Assembly (NCBI GenBank): GCA_016213125.1
Contig: JACRBR010000149.1
Coordinates: forward strand, 1-10,063
DNA: 10,063 nt
Direction of reading: 5' to 3'
From: Chloroflexota bacterium
GTDB lineage: Bacteria > Chloroflexota > Dehalococcoidia > DSTF01 > JACRBR01
This document shows, one piece after another, positions 1 through 6,796 of this stretch. The position numbers were made by a program, and so were the translations under genes. Below the pieces are notes generated by a model that was given only the letters and a program-made list of their open reading frames with translations, did no database searches and had not been told where the DNA came from. Within the stretch, counting starts at the first letter, position 1. Every line of letters starts with the position of its first letter.

Positions 1-171
1 AGCGCCTCAACCGCAGCGCGCAAGCCGTCGGCTCCTCGGTTGAACTACGAGGCCTGGGATCGCTTGTTTGAGATCGGGCGCACCATACCTCTAGAGGAAC
101 GCGGCCGCATCCCAACAGGCGGAGCCGGCAACCCCGATCTCTATCGTCGTAGACCCAAGATACACCGGTAG
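1..171 (+). CDS. C-terminal end of a small upstream gene, probable antitoxin partner of the PIN protein
   Basis: Frame 1 is open from the first base to a TAG at 169-171 and encodes the last 56 residues of a protein whose start lies outside the window. The visible tail is basic and proline-rich, with a helical-looking middle (YEAWDRLFEIGR) and a basic end (YRRRPKIHR). Its stop codon shares one base with the GTG start of the next gene (TAGTG), so the two are translationally coupled. A short gene directly upstream of and coupled to a PIN-domain gene is the standard arrangement of VapBC toxin-antitoxin pairs, so I infer an antitoxin. The DNA-binding N-terminal domain (ribbon-helix-helix, AbrB or other) is not visible, so the antitoxin family cannot be named. 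Confidence 0.6.
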   Translation, partial: SASTAARKPSAPRLNYEAWDRLFEIGRTIPLEERGRIPTGGAGNPDLYRRRPKIHR

Positions 172-575
172 TGCCGCGCGTCTACGCCGACACACCGTTC
201 TACATCGCCCGGCTCAACCCGGATGATTCGCTTCATCGAGCCGCAGTCGAGGCGTTCCACTCTCTTGACCCGGCGACCTCCCTCAAGACCAGCGCAGCTG
301 TGCTCATGGAGGTTCTTGAGTACTTTGCGTATGGCGGTGACGCGTGGAGAGAGGCGGCCACATTTGTCGTCGAGGGCGTGATTCGACGCCGGGACATGGA
401 TCTGGTCGACATCGACCGGCGCCTGTTCCTCGATGCGTTCGAACTGTACCGAGCACGTCGAGACTACAGTCTCACGGAGTGTCTGTCGATCGTCATCTGT
501 CGTAAGTCCCGCATTGACACGGTCCTCACGCACAATCCCCATTTCCGCGACGAAGGCTTCGCTATCTTGTTCTGA
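171..575 (+). CDS. PIN-domain protein, VapC-like putative toxin ribonuclease
   Basis: This 134-aa protein has the length and order of motifs of single-domain PIN proteins, which are Mg-dependent ribonucleases and usually the toxin of a VapBC pair. Visible motifs are VYADTPFYIARLNPDDSLH (first acid D7), the AVLMEVLEYF helix (second acid E47), YSLTECLS (position 103) and a C-terminal LTHNPHFRDEGF block (position 122). In most relatives the third and fourth motifs read SLTDC and THD.HF, so D is replaced by E at 103 and by N at 122. The first two acids are intact. The GTG start at 171 overlaps the upstream stop codon and gives the expected N-terminus just before the first acidic strand. Activity may be reduced or altered; the fold assignment is firm. 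Confidence 0.88.
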   Translation: MPRVYADTPFYIARLNPDDSLHRAAVEAFHSLDPATSLKTSAAVLMEVLEYFAYGGDAWREAATFVVEGVIRRRDMDLVDIDRRLFLDAFELYRARRDYSLTECLSIVICRKSRIDTVLTHNPHFRDEGFAILF

Positions 576-747
576 GCCATGCAGGTCTGCCCCCCATGTC
601 CGCCATCACCAGCGTCGCCTGCGGCCCCTGCTGGAACACCGTGAAGTCCAGCACGCGAACCGTGCAACGGTCCGGGCATCTGTCATCACCTCCGGGCGCT
701 TGTGTGCCGAAGCGTAACAGACACTCCCGTGAGCGCATCCGTGGCAC
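562..747 (-). CDS. Possible small hypothetical protein or gene remnant
   Basis: Between the PIN gene and the DUF1566-type gene there is an open frame of 61 codons on the minus strand. Its central part (RVLDFTVFQQGPQATLVMADMGG) has mostly G or C in third positions and a plausible beta-strand pattern, unlike a random shadow frame. Both ends look poor: rare codons, Arg-rich tails and only a weak GGGAG about 10 nt before a possible start. It overlaps the 3' end of the PIN gene by 14 nt. It may be a decayed fragment of a larger gene. I do not recognise a family, and it could be chance in GC-rich DNA. Confidence 0.2.
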   Translation of the reverse strand: MPRMRSRECLLRFGTQAPGGDDRCPDRCTVRVLDFTVFQQGPQATLVMADMGGRPAWLRTR

Positions 748-761
748 CGCTCCCGCAGTGA

Positions 762-1397
762 CTACTCAGCGGCGCGCACGCACCATGCGTCGTAGAACGC
801 GCTCGGCACGCTCTCGAAGACCGCATCGCCCGCCGAGTTCAACACCCCGACGTACCCATTGCCGCCACCACCAGGCACAGCACTCGAGCTCCAGAAGCCG
901 ACCCCAAAGGCGCCCGAGGGCACGTTCTGAAATGGATGTCCCGCAGGTAGAGCCGTCGATGGCCCGAGCAGCGTCTCCAGCTCCGCGGCCGTTGGCAGCC
1001 GCCACCCTCGCCGGTCCCCGAGACTCAGTCCAATGCAGTTCGTCGAAGCCTGCGATTGCGTGTAGCCCTGAACGAACAGCCCCACGTCCCGCTGCCACAC
1101 CAGCCCTGTCTCGTGGTCCAGCACGCCCTTCGTTTCAAAGTGGCAGGTTGGGTTGCAGACCGCCATCAGGAACACGCACTCGAACCTCGTCGAGTCGCAG
1201 CCGCCGCCTCCTCCGTTCGTCGAGTCCAGGACCCGATCCCACACTCCGGGGATGTGCTCCAGCGTCTGCATCGTCGAATCCGGCGACCCAGGCGGGTCCA
1301 GCGACCCGCCACTGACGACGCCGGCGAGCGCCGAGAAGCCGTACAGTGCGCCGATGCCCAGCGCCATCCAGCCGAACCGAAATCCCCATCTCGTCAT
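762..1397 (-). CDS. Exported DUF1566 (Lcl C-terminal-like) protein with GG-x-LDPP leader
   Basis: This 211-aa protein has a hydrophobic N-terminal segment (about residues 8-28) followed by VVSGGSLDPPGSP (27-39), the leader shared with four other genes in this window. A Gly run and Cys-containing linker (64-85) lead into a DUF1566/Lcl-type domain from about residue 91: LDHETGLVWQ, a Cys at 121, GWRLPTAAEL (131-140), FWSSS (168-172) and a final WCVR. The spacing matches the usual domain order D..TGL.W, WRLPT..EL, .WSS, C.R. The domain is common in secreted or surface proteins of unknown biochemical role. The ATG at 1397 was chosen over a GTG at 1406 because GGAGG lies 8 nt upstream and the N-terminus then aligns with the beta-helix genes. 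It is likely exported and membrane-anchored or cleaved near the GG. Confidence 0.87.
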   Translation of the reverse strand: MTRWGFRFGWMALGIGALYGFSALAGVVSGGSLDPPGSPDSTMQTLEHIPGVWDRVLDSTNGGGGGCDSTRFECVFLMAVCNPTCHFETKGVLDHETGLVWQRDVGLFVQGYTQSQASTNCIGLSLGDRRGWRLPTAAELETLLGPSTALPAGHPFQNVPSGAFGVGFWSSSAVPGGGGNGYVGVLNSAGDAVFESVPSAFYDAWCVRAAE

Positions 1398-1439
1398 GGC
1401 ATCCACCTCCAGCCGCCGAGCGCCCTCGCCGTGGATGCC
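1398..1439 (-). promoter_or_regulatory. Perfect 9-bp hairpin covering the ribosome-binding region of the DUF1566-type gene
   Basis: GGCATCCAC (1398-1406) and GTGGATGCC (1431-1439) are exact inverted complements. In the minus-strand mRNA the second arm lies immediately before the ATG and contains part of the GGAGGTGG ribosome-binding site. The loop holds a smaller stem (CGAG/CTCG, 1417-1428). Folding would hide the ribosome-binding site, so the element could limit translation or melt on heating. The complementarity is seen directly; the regulatory role is inferred. Confidence 0.4.
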
Positions 1440-1520
1440 GCCTACGTTACGCCTGTGCGGGCCATTCGTCCAGACGGGGCGTGCTAATGATGCGCCGCAT
1501 CCGTCAATTTCTCCGCCCTC

Positions 1521-1533
1521 CTCCGAAGCGGAG
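1521..1533 (-). terminator. Weak hairpin downstream of the 389-aa beta-helix gene
   Basis: A CTCCG/CGGAG stem with a 3-nt loop lies just beyond the stop codon at 1542, and a second small palindrome (GATGCGCCGCATC) lies at 1489-1501. No T-run follows on the minus strand, so at best this is a processing or weak termination hairpin between two co-directional genes. Confidence 0.2.
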
Positions 1534-1541
1534 ACGCGCCC

Positions 1542-2711
1542 TCAGTACAAGATGTTCGCCCACGGGCTCGTTGCCGACGCCGCCGTCCCCGTCGGCCCGA
1601 TGTCGCCCGCCCCCAGAAACGGCGCCGTCACGTTCCGCAGGCTGTTGCGGTACACGGTGTTCCCCGAAGAGCCCAGGCAGACGCCGTACAGGCCGTTGAC
1701 GATCTGGTTTCCCTCGATACGCGAGGCGCTGTTCGTGACATTGAACGCGCACGCGTTGGGGTCGATGCCCACGCGCGAGTCCACGACGTTCTCCAGCGCC
1801 AGACCATTCCCCTGCAGGAAGATGCCCAGACCCGAATATACTCCGACGGTGCAGCGCTCGACCCGGGTTCCACCGCCGACGTAGATGCCCCAGGTCACGT
1901 TCCGCACGTTGCAGTCGCGCACCACGCTCGCGGCTCCCGTCTCGATCCCGGTGCCCGCCTCGTCGACAGTGCAGCGCTCCACCGTGCTCGTGTCGCCGAC
2001 GATGATACCCGAGTACCGAACGATGCAATCGGAGAGCTGCGTCGCGAGTCCGCCGCTGATCCCGACGTCAAAGTCGAGCACCAGGCAGTTCCGCACGTTG
2101 CTGTGCGCGCCCACCTGCAAGCCGGTGTCGCCGTTGTTGCCGCTGCCATCGACACTGCAGCCGTCGACGTCGGCGAATGCGCCCAGCCGCAGCCCTCCGC
2201 CGGCCGTCGCCTGCACCTGGACGTTGCGGATCACCGAGCCGTCACCCACGTCCACCGCCGGCAGGCCCGCGTTGTTGTGCGCGATGCTCAGGTCCTCCAG
2301 CGTGAGCTGCGACGGCGCCGACGCGAAGACGGGCGCCTGGAAGCCGCGAATGCTCCCGTTGCTGACGGCGATGCGCCGGACGAAGTTCGCACGCACACCG
2401 TACGACGACGACCCGTTCCCCGTGATCGAGAACCCGTTCAGGTCCAGCCGCACATCGTCCGTTGTGATCACCACCCCGCTCTGCGAAGTCCCCGCAGCGA
2501 GGTCCTTCGTGAGGTAGTACGAGCCCGGCTCCGAGATCACCGTCCCCGCGGTCGAGACCGGGATCCGCCCGTCGATCCCGCCCGGCGACGCGACCGGCGG
2601 CCCCGGCGGGTCCAGCGGCCCGCCGCTCACCACCCCCGCCAGCGCCGTCATCACGTACAGCGCCCCCACCCCCACCGCCATCCATCCGAATCGGACCAGC
2701 CACGTGCTCAT
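1542..2711 (-). CDS. Exported right-handed parallel beta-helix protein with GG-x-LDPP leader
   Basis: The 389-aa product starts with a membrane-spanning or signal segment (about 8-28) and VVSGGPLDPPGPP (27-39). A conserved entry block follows (VISEPGSYYLTKDL, then VRLDLNGFSITG near residues 87-98). From about residue 100 to 360 it is made of parallel beta-helix repeats of roughly 20-25 residues with recurring V.NC.V, V.RC.V and G.G.. turns ending in Asn-rich stacks, as in PbH1 or right-handed beta-helix (pectate lyase-like fold) proteins. No clear catalytic constellation is visible, so enzyme activity cannot be claimed; carbohydrate or surface binding is equally possible. The ATG at 2711 has GGAGG 5 nt upstream. 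It is homologous to the plus-strand pair that begins at 2928, from which it is divergent. Confidence 0.88.
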   Translation of the reverse strand: MSTWLVRFGWMAVGVGALYVMTALAGVVSGGPLDPPGPPVASPGGIDGRIPVSTAGTVISEPGSYYLTKDLAAGTSQSGVVITTDDVRLDLNGFSITGNGSSSYGVRANFVRRIAVSNGSIRGFQAPVFASAPSQLTLEDLSIAHNNAGLPAVDVGDGSVIRNVQVQATAGGGLRLGAFADVDGCSVDGSGNNGDTGLQVGAHSNVRNCLVLDFDVGISGGLATQLSDCIVRYSGIIVGDTSTVERCTVDEAGTGIETGAASVVRDCNVRNVTWGIYVGGGTRVERCTVGVYSGLGIFLQGNGLALENVVDSRVGIDPNACAFNVTNSASRIEGNQIVNGLYGVCLGSSGNTVYRNSLRNVTAPFLGAGDIGPTGTAASATSPWANILY

Positions 2712-2927
2712 CGCGTCCTCCCGAAAGACCCTCGCTGGTCACAATAGTAATAACGCCGGGCGGCCGCGTCTGCGCTATTCGCCGGTAGACACCGAGTAGC
2801 CGTCAAGAAATCGCCGCACTCCGTGCCACCGTTAGCTTCTTGGCCAGCGGCTGAACGTCTAGTTTCCTCACACGGTAGCCAGCTTGCGATGTAGACTGAG
2901 CGCCCTAGCGATCCCGGGAGGATGCCC
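2712..2927. other. Divergent intergenic region between two beta-helix genes
   Basis: This 216-bp stretch separates the minus-strand 389-aa gene from the plus-strand pair and must hold promoters for both. It is more AT-rich than the flanks, for example near 2743-2756. I found no -35/-10 pair good enough to call and no clear operator. The GGGAGG at 2916-2921 is the ribosome binding site of the gene starting at 2928 (6-nt spacing), which argues against the upstream ATG at 2922. Confidence 0.5.
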
Positions 2928-3782
2928 ATGCACGCGACAATCAATCGCATAGGCTGGCTTGTAGCCGGCATCCTCGCGCTATCCGTCGTCGCTTCGATGA
3001 CGGGTGTCGTCAGCGGCGGGCCGCTCGACCCGCCCGGACCACCAGCACCGATACTGCCCCAGGTGGAGCCGCGCAGCCCGATCCCGCCGGTCGGCTGGGA
3101 CGGCACGTTCCCGATCACCATCAGCCAGCCGGGCTCGTATTTCTTCACGCGGTCGGTCACCACGAACGGCGCCAATCATGGCATCGAGATCACTGCCAGC
3201 GATGTGAGCATCGACCTCAACGGCTTCACGCTTCGCGGATTGGACTTATTCAACACGGGCATCCGGGTCATCGGCCAGCGCAGCGGCATCCACATCAGCA
3301 ACGGCGTAATCCGCGAATGGAATATCGGGATCGACGGCTGGTCTCCAGACGGAGAAGCGGTATACAGCCGCGTCGACCACATCACAGCGCTCGACAATTC
3401 CGACGGTATCCGGCTTGGCTTCGACTCCGAGATTGTCGACTGCAACGCGAGTAACAACAGTCTTGGGATCATTACGCACTACGGCGTCGTTCGCGGCTGC
3501 CACGTCACAGACAACACCAATTACGGCATCTACGCCGAGGACGTCTCGCTCATCGAAGGCAACAAGGTGTGGAACAACGATTTCGGCATTGTCGTCACCT
3601 TCTCGGGCGCGCAGCCTGGAAACAACACCGTCAGGTCGAACACAGCCACCAACAACACGACCGCTGACATAAATTTCAACGGGACCGGCAACGTTAGCGA
3701 CAACAACGTTACGACGTGCCCAGACTGGGTAACCGGAACCGCGAAGACCTACAGCCCCAAGTTCCAGCGCGACGTCTGTTAG
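2928..3782 (+). CDS. Exported beta-helix protein, first of a tandem pair, GG-x-LDPP leader
   Basis: This 284-aa protein has a basic start (MHATINR), a hydrophobic segment (about 9-28), VVSGGPLDPPGPP (27-39), a Pro-rich linker (QVEPRSPIPPV, 45-55), then FPITISQPGSYFFTRSV and SIDLNGFTLRG, the usual entry strand of this beta-helix group. The rest is Asn/Gly-rich repeats with NG-type turns (IRLGFDSEIVDCNASNN, VRGCHVTDN, LIEGNKVWNNDFGIVV), ending in a short Cys-containing tail. No signature of a known polysaccharide lyase is evident. The start at 2928 is preferred to 2922 because of ribosome-binding-site spacing and alignment to the next gene. Only 42 nt separate its stop from the next start, so the two are probably co-transcribed. 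Codons are less GC3-extreme than in the phage-like cassette. Confidence 0.87.
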   Translation: MHATINRIGWLVAGILALSVVASMTGVVSGGPLDPPGPPAPILPQVEPRSPIPPVGWDGTFPITISQPGSYFFTRSVTTNGANHGIEITASDVSIDLNGFTLRGLDLFNTGIRVIGQRSGIHISNGVIREWNIGIDGWSPDGEAVYSRVDHITALDNSDGIRLGFDSEIVDCNASNNSLGIITHYGVVRGCHVTDNTNYGIYAEDVSLIEGNKVWNNDFGIVVTFSGAQPGNNTVRSNTATNNTTADINFNGTGNVSDNNVTTCPDWVTGTAKTYSPKFQRDVC

Positions 3783-3824
3783 CGCACAATGGGGTTTCTC
3801 AAGAGTCGGGCAGGAGGTACGCCC

Positions 3825-4679
3825 ATGTCCACCACGATCAACCGCGCCGGCTGGCTCGTCGCCGGCCTCCTCGCCCTCTTCGTGGTGGCGGCCATGTCTG
3901 GCGTCGTCAGCGGCGGCCCGCTCGACCCGCCGGGCCCGCCAGCATCGAGCTTGCCCCAGGTTGAGCCTCGTAGCCCGATCCCGCCCGTCAGCTGGAACGG
4001 CACCTTCCCGATCGTCATCAGCCAGCCCGGCTCCTACTTCTTCACGCGGTCGTTGACTGGCACGCTGAACGCGAACGGCATTGAGATCACGACCGACAAC
4101 GTCACCGTGGACCTCAACGGCTTCACGCTTACAGGCGCAGGCAACCAGTCAGGCATCCAGGCGATCGGCCAGCGCAGTGGCCTCCATATCCGCAACGGCG
4201 TGGTTCGGACCTGGGGCAGCGGGGTCGAGGGCTGGTGGGCAGGCGGGGAGGCGGTGTACAGCAGCGTCGATCACGTCACGGCGCTCGGCAATACTTTTGG
4301 CATCCGGCTGGGCTTCGACTCGGACATCACAGACTGCAATGCGAGCGGGAATGTCTATGGAATCTACACGCATTACAGCGTCGTCCGCGGCTGCCATGCC
4401 ACGGACAACAGCCTCTATGGAATCTACGCCCAGGACGTCTCGCTCATCGAGGGCAACAAAGTGTGGAACAACGATTTCGGCATTGTCGTTACCTTCTCCG
4501 GCGCCCAGCCCGGGAACAACATCGTTAGGGCGAACACGTCTACCAACAACATCACTGCCGACATCAACTACAACGGGACCGGCAACACCGGCGACTCTAA
4601 CGTAGCCACGTGCCCCGGCTGGGTGACGGGAGCAGGCGTCCTGAACTACAACCAGATGTATCAGCGCAACATCTGCTAG
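3825..4679 (+). CDS. Exported beta-helix protein, second of a tandem pair, GG-x-LDPP leader
   Basis: This protein has exactly the same length (284 aa) as its upstream neighbour and is collinear with it: MSTTINR start, hydrophobic segment, VVSGGPLDPPGPP at 27-39, QVEPRSPIPPV linker, ISQPGSYFFTRSL, DLNGFTLTG and a beta-helix body. A segment near the C-terminus (SLIEGNKVWNNDFG and following residues) is identical in both. The ATG at 3825 has AGGAGG at 3812-3817 with 7-nt spacing, so an upstream in-frame ATG at 3789 is rejected. A recent gene duplication followed by drift, largely at synonymous sites in the conserved parts, explains the pair. The function is probably a surface or secreted structural, adhesive or glycan-binding protein; this is inference from fold alone. 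Confidence 0.87.
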   Translation: MSTTINRAGWLVAGLLALFVVAAMSGVVSGGPLDPPGPPASSLPQVEPRSPIPPVSWNGTFPIVISQPGSYFFTRSLTGTLNANGIEITTDNVTVDLNGFTLTGAGNQSGIQAIGQRSGLHIRNGVVRTWGSGVEGWWAGGEAVYSSVDHVTALGNTFGIRLGFDSDITDCNASGNVYGIYTHYSVVRGCHATDNSLYGIYAQDVSLIEGNKVWNNDFGIVVTFSGAQPGNNIVRANTSTNNITADINYNGTGNTGDSNVATCPGWVTGAGVLNYNQMYQRNIC

Positions 4680-4731
4680 CCGGCGCGATGGTCCCCGTCC
4701 GCCGAACTGATTGCGTTTGATACCCAATGCC

Positions 4732-4752
4732 CTAACCTCTAACCTCTAATCT
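4732..4752. repeat. Three CTAACCT-type heptamers at the cassette edge
   Basis: CTAACCT, CTAACCT and CTAATCT follow each other without gaps. The last unit overlaps the portal stop codon at 4746-4748. The region 4680-4745 between the convergent beta-helix and portal genes holds nothing else that I recognise and no good terminator. Confidence 0.55.
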
Positions 4753-6173
4753 CCATCGCCCATCAACCGCCGCTCCTCCAGCCACCGCACGAACTCCGCC
4801 TCAGGATCCCCCACACCCAGGTTGTCCGCCGCGCGCCGCCGCGAGTGGATCCCTGCCGCCACCAGCGCCCGCTCGTCCTCCACCATCCGGCTGCGGTCCA
4901 GCGGCAGCACGCTCCCCCACGCGATCCGCGACCGATACGGGGCGTGGCTCACGCGTGGCTCCGCGTACTGCTCGAGAATCCGCAGGATCATCTCGTTCCG
5001 CCGCCGGTACGCCGCCCCGCGGATCAGCCGCTTGCGCGCCACCTTCTTCAGCAGCGGGTCCAGCTCGACGTTCAGCGCGATCCCCGAGAGCCCCGCGCGG
5101 TTCTCCCCGAACGCCGTCCGCGGCGACTCGCCCAGGTCGTGCAGTGCCCGGTACACCAGGTCCACGTAGTCCGCGTGGAGCTTCACCCCGCCGCCCTGCA
5201 GCAGGTCCAGCAGGTACGCCCTCGCCCGCTCCGGCAGCTCCCACACCGCCCACGGCACCACCGCGATGTCGTTGGACTCGCTCACGTTCTCCAGCACCGC
5301 GATCGGGTTCCCGGAGAGCTCCAGGATCATCGAGAGCTGCGTCAGCGCCCGGTTCAGCTCCCGCACGGGCTCCTTGATCGGCGGCAGGTCGCTCGCGCCC
5401 CAGAACTTCTTCGGCTCGCGGATGTTCGGGAAGATGACGTACGGGATGAAGCCGTACGGATTCTCCCGCGACTCCACCCGCGCCCCGCCCGCCCACAGCT
5501 CGAACGCCACCGCCGTCCACACCTCCACGATCTCTACGGTTGATGGAGCGCGGGCGCCCTCGCCCGCGTGCGCGGCCAACGGCTGCGCACCATTCCGGAC
5601 ACGCACAGGCGAGGGCGCCTGTGATCCATCGCCGTACAGCGCGCGCGCCGCTTCCGCATCGATGCAGTAGCGGCTCGCCACTCGCCACACGCGCGAGACG
5701 TCGTCGCCCGCCCACCACGCGAACAGCCCCTGCACGTCCGGCGCGCTCACCCGCACCCGCCGCTCCGCCGCGTCCCACGTCACCTTGTACGCGCCATCGC
5801 CCAGCACCGCTGCGTCGATCTCCGTATCGAAGTCGAGCTGGTCCAGGTTGTTCTGGTCGTACACCGACAGCAGCGCCCGCTCCGCCGCGATCGCCCTCTC
5901 GTGCGCCTCCGGCGTCTCGTCCTCCGGGTCCACCGCGAGGTTCACGCCCGTGCTGCCCCCGTGCGGCGTCATCAGGTACGACGCCGTCTTGTCGACGATC
6001 GCCTTCGCGTAGTTGAAGACCAGCCGCCGGTTCCGCGATCGCGCCATCGAGGCCGGCCACTGTTCCCCGTTGTAGAACGCCAGGTTGTCCGCGTACGCCC
6101 GCAGTCGTTCGCCGTCCATGCGCCGGATCTGTTCCGGCAGCGTCATCGTCTGTTGTGTCGCCCGTGCCATCAT
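4746..6173 (-). CDS. Phage portal protein (SPP1 gp6-like)
   Basis: The 475-aa product matches the gp6-type portal family in layout. It has an N-terminal arm with RLRAYADNLAFYNGEQWP (23-40), then RLVFNYAKAIVDKTASYLM (50-68), typical of these portals. A clip/wing region follows (DGAYKVTW, VWRVASRYCI, VEIVEVWTAV), then NPYGFIPYVIFPNI, FWGASDLPPIKEPVRELNRALTQ (portal stem region) and a C-terminal helical crown. Portals form the dodecameric ring through which terminase pumps DNA. The start at 6173 is fixed by AAGGAGG at 6181-6187 (7-nt spacing) and by a 4-nt ATGA overlap with the upstream gene; the frame is open far upstream only because of high GC. Residues of about 182-211 are a palindromic repeat translated in frame. 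It is the last gene of the cassette. Confidence 0.87.
   Translation of the reverse strand: MMARATQQTMTLPEQIRRMDGERLRAYADNLAFYNGEQWPASMARSRNRRLVFNYAKAIVDKTASYLMTPHGGSTGVNLAVDPEDETPEAHERAIAAERALLSVYDQNNLDQLDFDTEIDAAVLGDGAYKVTWDAAERRVRVSAPDVQGLFAWWAGDDVSRVWRVASRYCIDAEAARALYGDGSQAPSPVRVRNGAQPLAAHAGEGARAPSTVEIVEVWTAVAFELWAGGARVESRENPYGFIPYVIFPNIREPKKFWGASDLPPIKEPVRELNRALTQLSMILELSGNPIAVLENVSESNDIAVVPWAVWELPERARAYLLDLLQGGGVKLHADYVDLVYRALHDLGESPRTAFGENRAGLSGIALNVELDPLLKKVARKRLIRGAAYRRRNEMILRILEQYAEPRVSHAPYRSRIAWGSVLPLDRSRMVEDERALVAAGIHSRRRAADNLGVGDPEAEFVRWLEERRLMGDGD
5542..5630 (-). repeat. REP-like double-hairpin element translated inside the portal gene
   Basis: An 89-bp element bounded by GATGGA and TCCATC carries two hairpins in opposite orientation. 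One (5549-5568) has stem CGCGGGCG/CGCCCGCG and loop CCCT; the other (5604-5623) has stem CACAGGCG/CGCCTGTG and loop AGGG. The loops are complements, as expected for an inverted REP/BIME-type pair. It lies fully inside the portal frame without a stop and encodes Ala/Pro/Arg-rich residues (QAPSPVRVRNGAQPLA and so on) between two conserved portal segments. Confidence 0.75.
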
Positions 6174-6736
6174 CGTCCGTCCTCCTTGCCTCGCCGTGCG
6201 GCCTTCGTCCTTCGCTCGCACAACACCTTCAGAGGCACGCGGCTCCCTCGCGGCCGCCGCCTCGCTGCCCGGTCCCGATCGCGATGATTCGTACGCACGC
6301 CCTGTTCCACGAAGACCGCGTACACGGTGCGGCGCGTCAGCCCGTACGTCCGGCACAGCATCTCGACCGGCGCCCTGTGCCGCCGCCGCAACACGGCGAT
6401 CTCCCGATCTCGCGCGTCCGCCAGCCAGCGGCGCACGCTGTCCGGCTCGTCGTACTGGCACCGCGGCAGCGGGCACCGCAGGCACGACCGCGCCAGCTCG
6501 CACCCCGTGTCCGGATACCGCCCCTCGTCCGGCAGCGAGTCCTTGCGCACGCGCGGCAGTGTTTCCGCCGGCATCCCTTCCGGCCGGAAGATCGACACGA
6601 TCCGCGCCCGCCTGACCGCCCGCCGCCCTGGCCTGCGCCGCCCGACCGGCGCCCGCGGCTCCTCGAACCGCACCAGTTCCAGATTCAATTGCTCGGCACT
6701 TTTGCCTGTTTCACGCTCGATCGGCTCGGCCACCAT
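6170..6736 (-). CDS. Cys-cluster helix-turn-helix protein, candidate terminase small subunit or packaging regulator
   Basis: This 188-aa basic protein lies between the terminase large subunit and portal genes. A four-Cys cluster (GCELARSCLRCPLPRCQYD, spacing C-x5-C-x2-C-x4-C) sits near residues 86-104 and could bind zinc or an Fe-S cluster. It is followed by an HTH-like segment (VEMLCRTYGLTRRTVYAVF) of the kind seen in recombinase and sigma-like DNA-binding proteins, then a very Arg-rich tail. Small terminase subunits often combine an HTH with a basic segment and sit next to terL, so that is my best guess; a transcription factor is the alternative. ATG 6736 was taken because GGAGG is 6 nt upstream (ATG 6739 would be only 3 nt away). 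Its stop overlaps the portal start by 4 nt. Confidence 0.72.
   Translation of the reverse strand: MVAEPIERETGKSAEQLNLELVRFEEPRAPVGRRRPGRRAVRRARIVSIFRPEGMPAETLPRVRKDSLPDEGRYPDTGCELARSCLRCPLPRCQYDEPDSVRRWLADARDREIAVLRRRHRAPVEMLCRTYGLTRRTVYAVFVEQGVRTNHRDRDRAARRRPRGSRVPLKVLCERRTKAARRGKEDGR
6181..6187 (-). promoter_or_regulatory. AAGGAGG ribosome binding site that sets the portal start
   Basis: The near-perfect Shine-Dalgarno sequence lies inside the end of the HTH gene, 7 nt before the ATG at 6173. It decides the portal start against the much longer open frame that begins at 6503. Confidence 0.8.
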
Positions 6737-6796
6737 CATCCACCTCCACCGCTCCGCCCGTCGTCCGTCTTCCGCCTTCCGTCCTCGGGCGCGGAC

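Larger units (their letters stand above)
2928..4679 (+). repeat. Tandem gene duplication (two 855-bp units)
   Basis: The units 2928-3782 and 3825-4679 are both 855 bp, align without a net length change and share long near-identical stretches, for example around 3565-3630 against 4450-4515. Differences there are mostly third-position changes. Divergence is concentrated in the middle of the beta-helix. Confidence 0.85.

Noticed and set aside
576..761. Terminator between the convergent PIN and DUF1566-type genes
   Set aside because: Only a 5-bp stem (ACCGT/ACGGT, 659-671) with no T-run on either strand.
2842..2866. GAAC...GTTT-like sequence as a second LexA box
   Set aside because: Arm spacing and symmetry do not fit GAAC-N4-GTTC; only the site at 9544-9559 is convincing.
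3789..3824. Upstream in-frame ATG for the second beta-helix gene
   Set aside because: The AGGAGG at 3812-3817 lies inside this extension and is correctly spaced only for the ATG at 3825, which also matches the paralogue.
6174..6503. N-terminal extension of the portal frame by 110 residues
   Set aside because: Low-complexity Ala/Arg sequence overlapping the HTH gene; AAGGAGG at 6181-6187 and the ATGA overlap place the true start at 6173.
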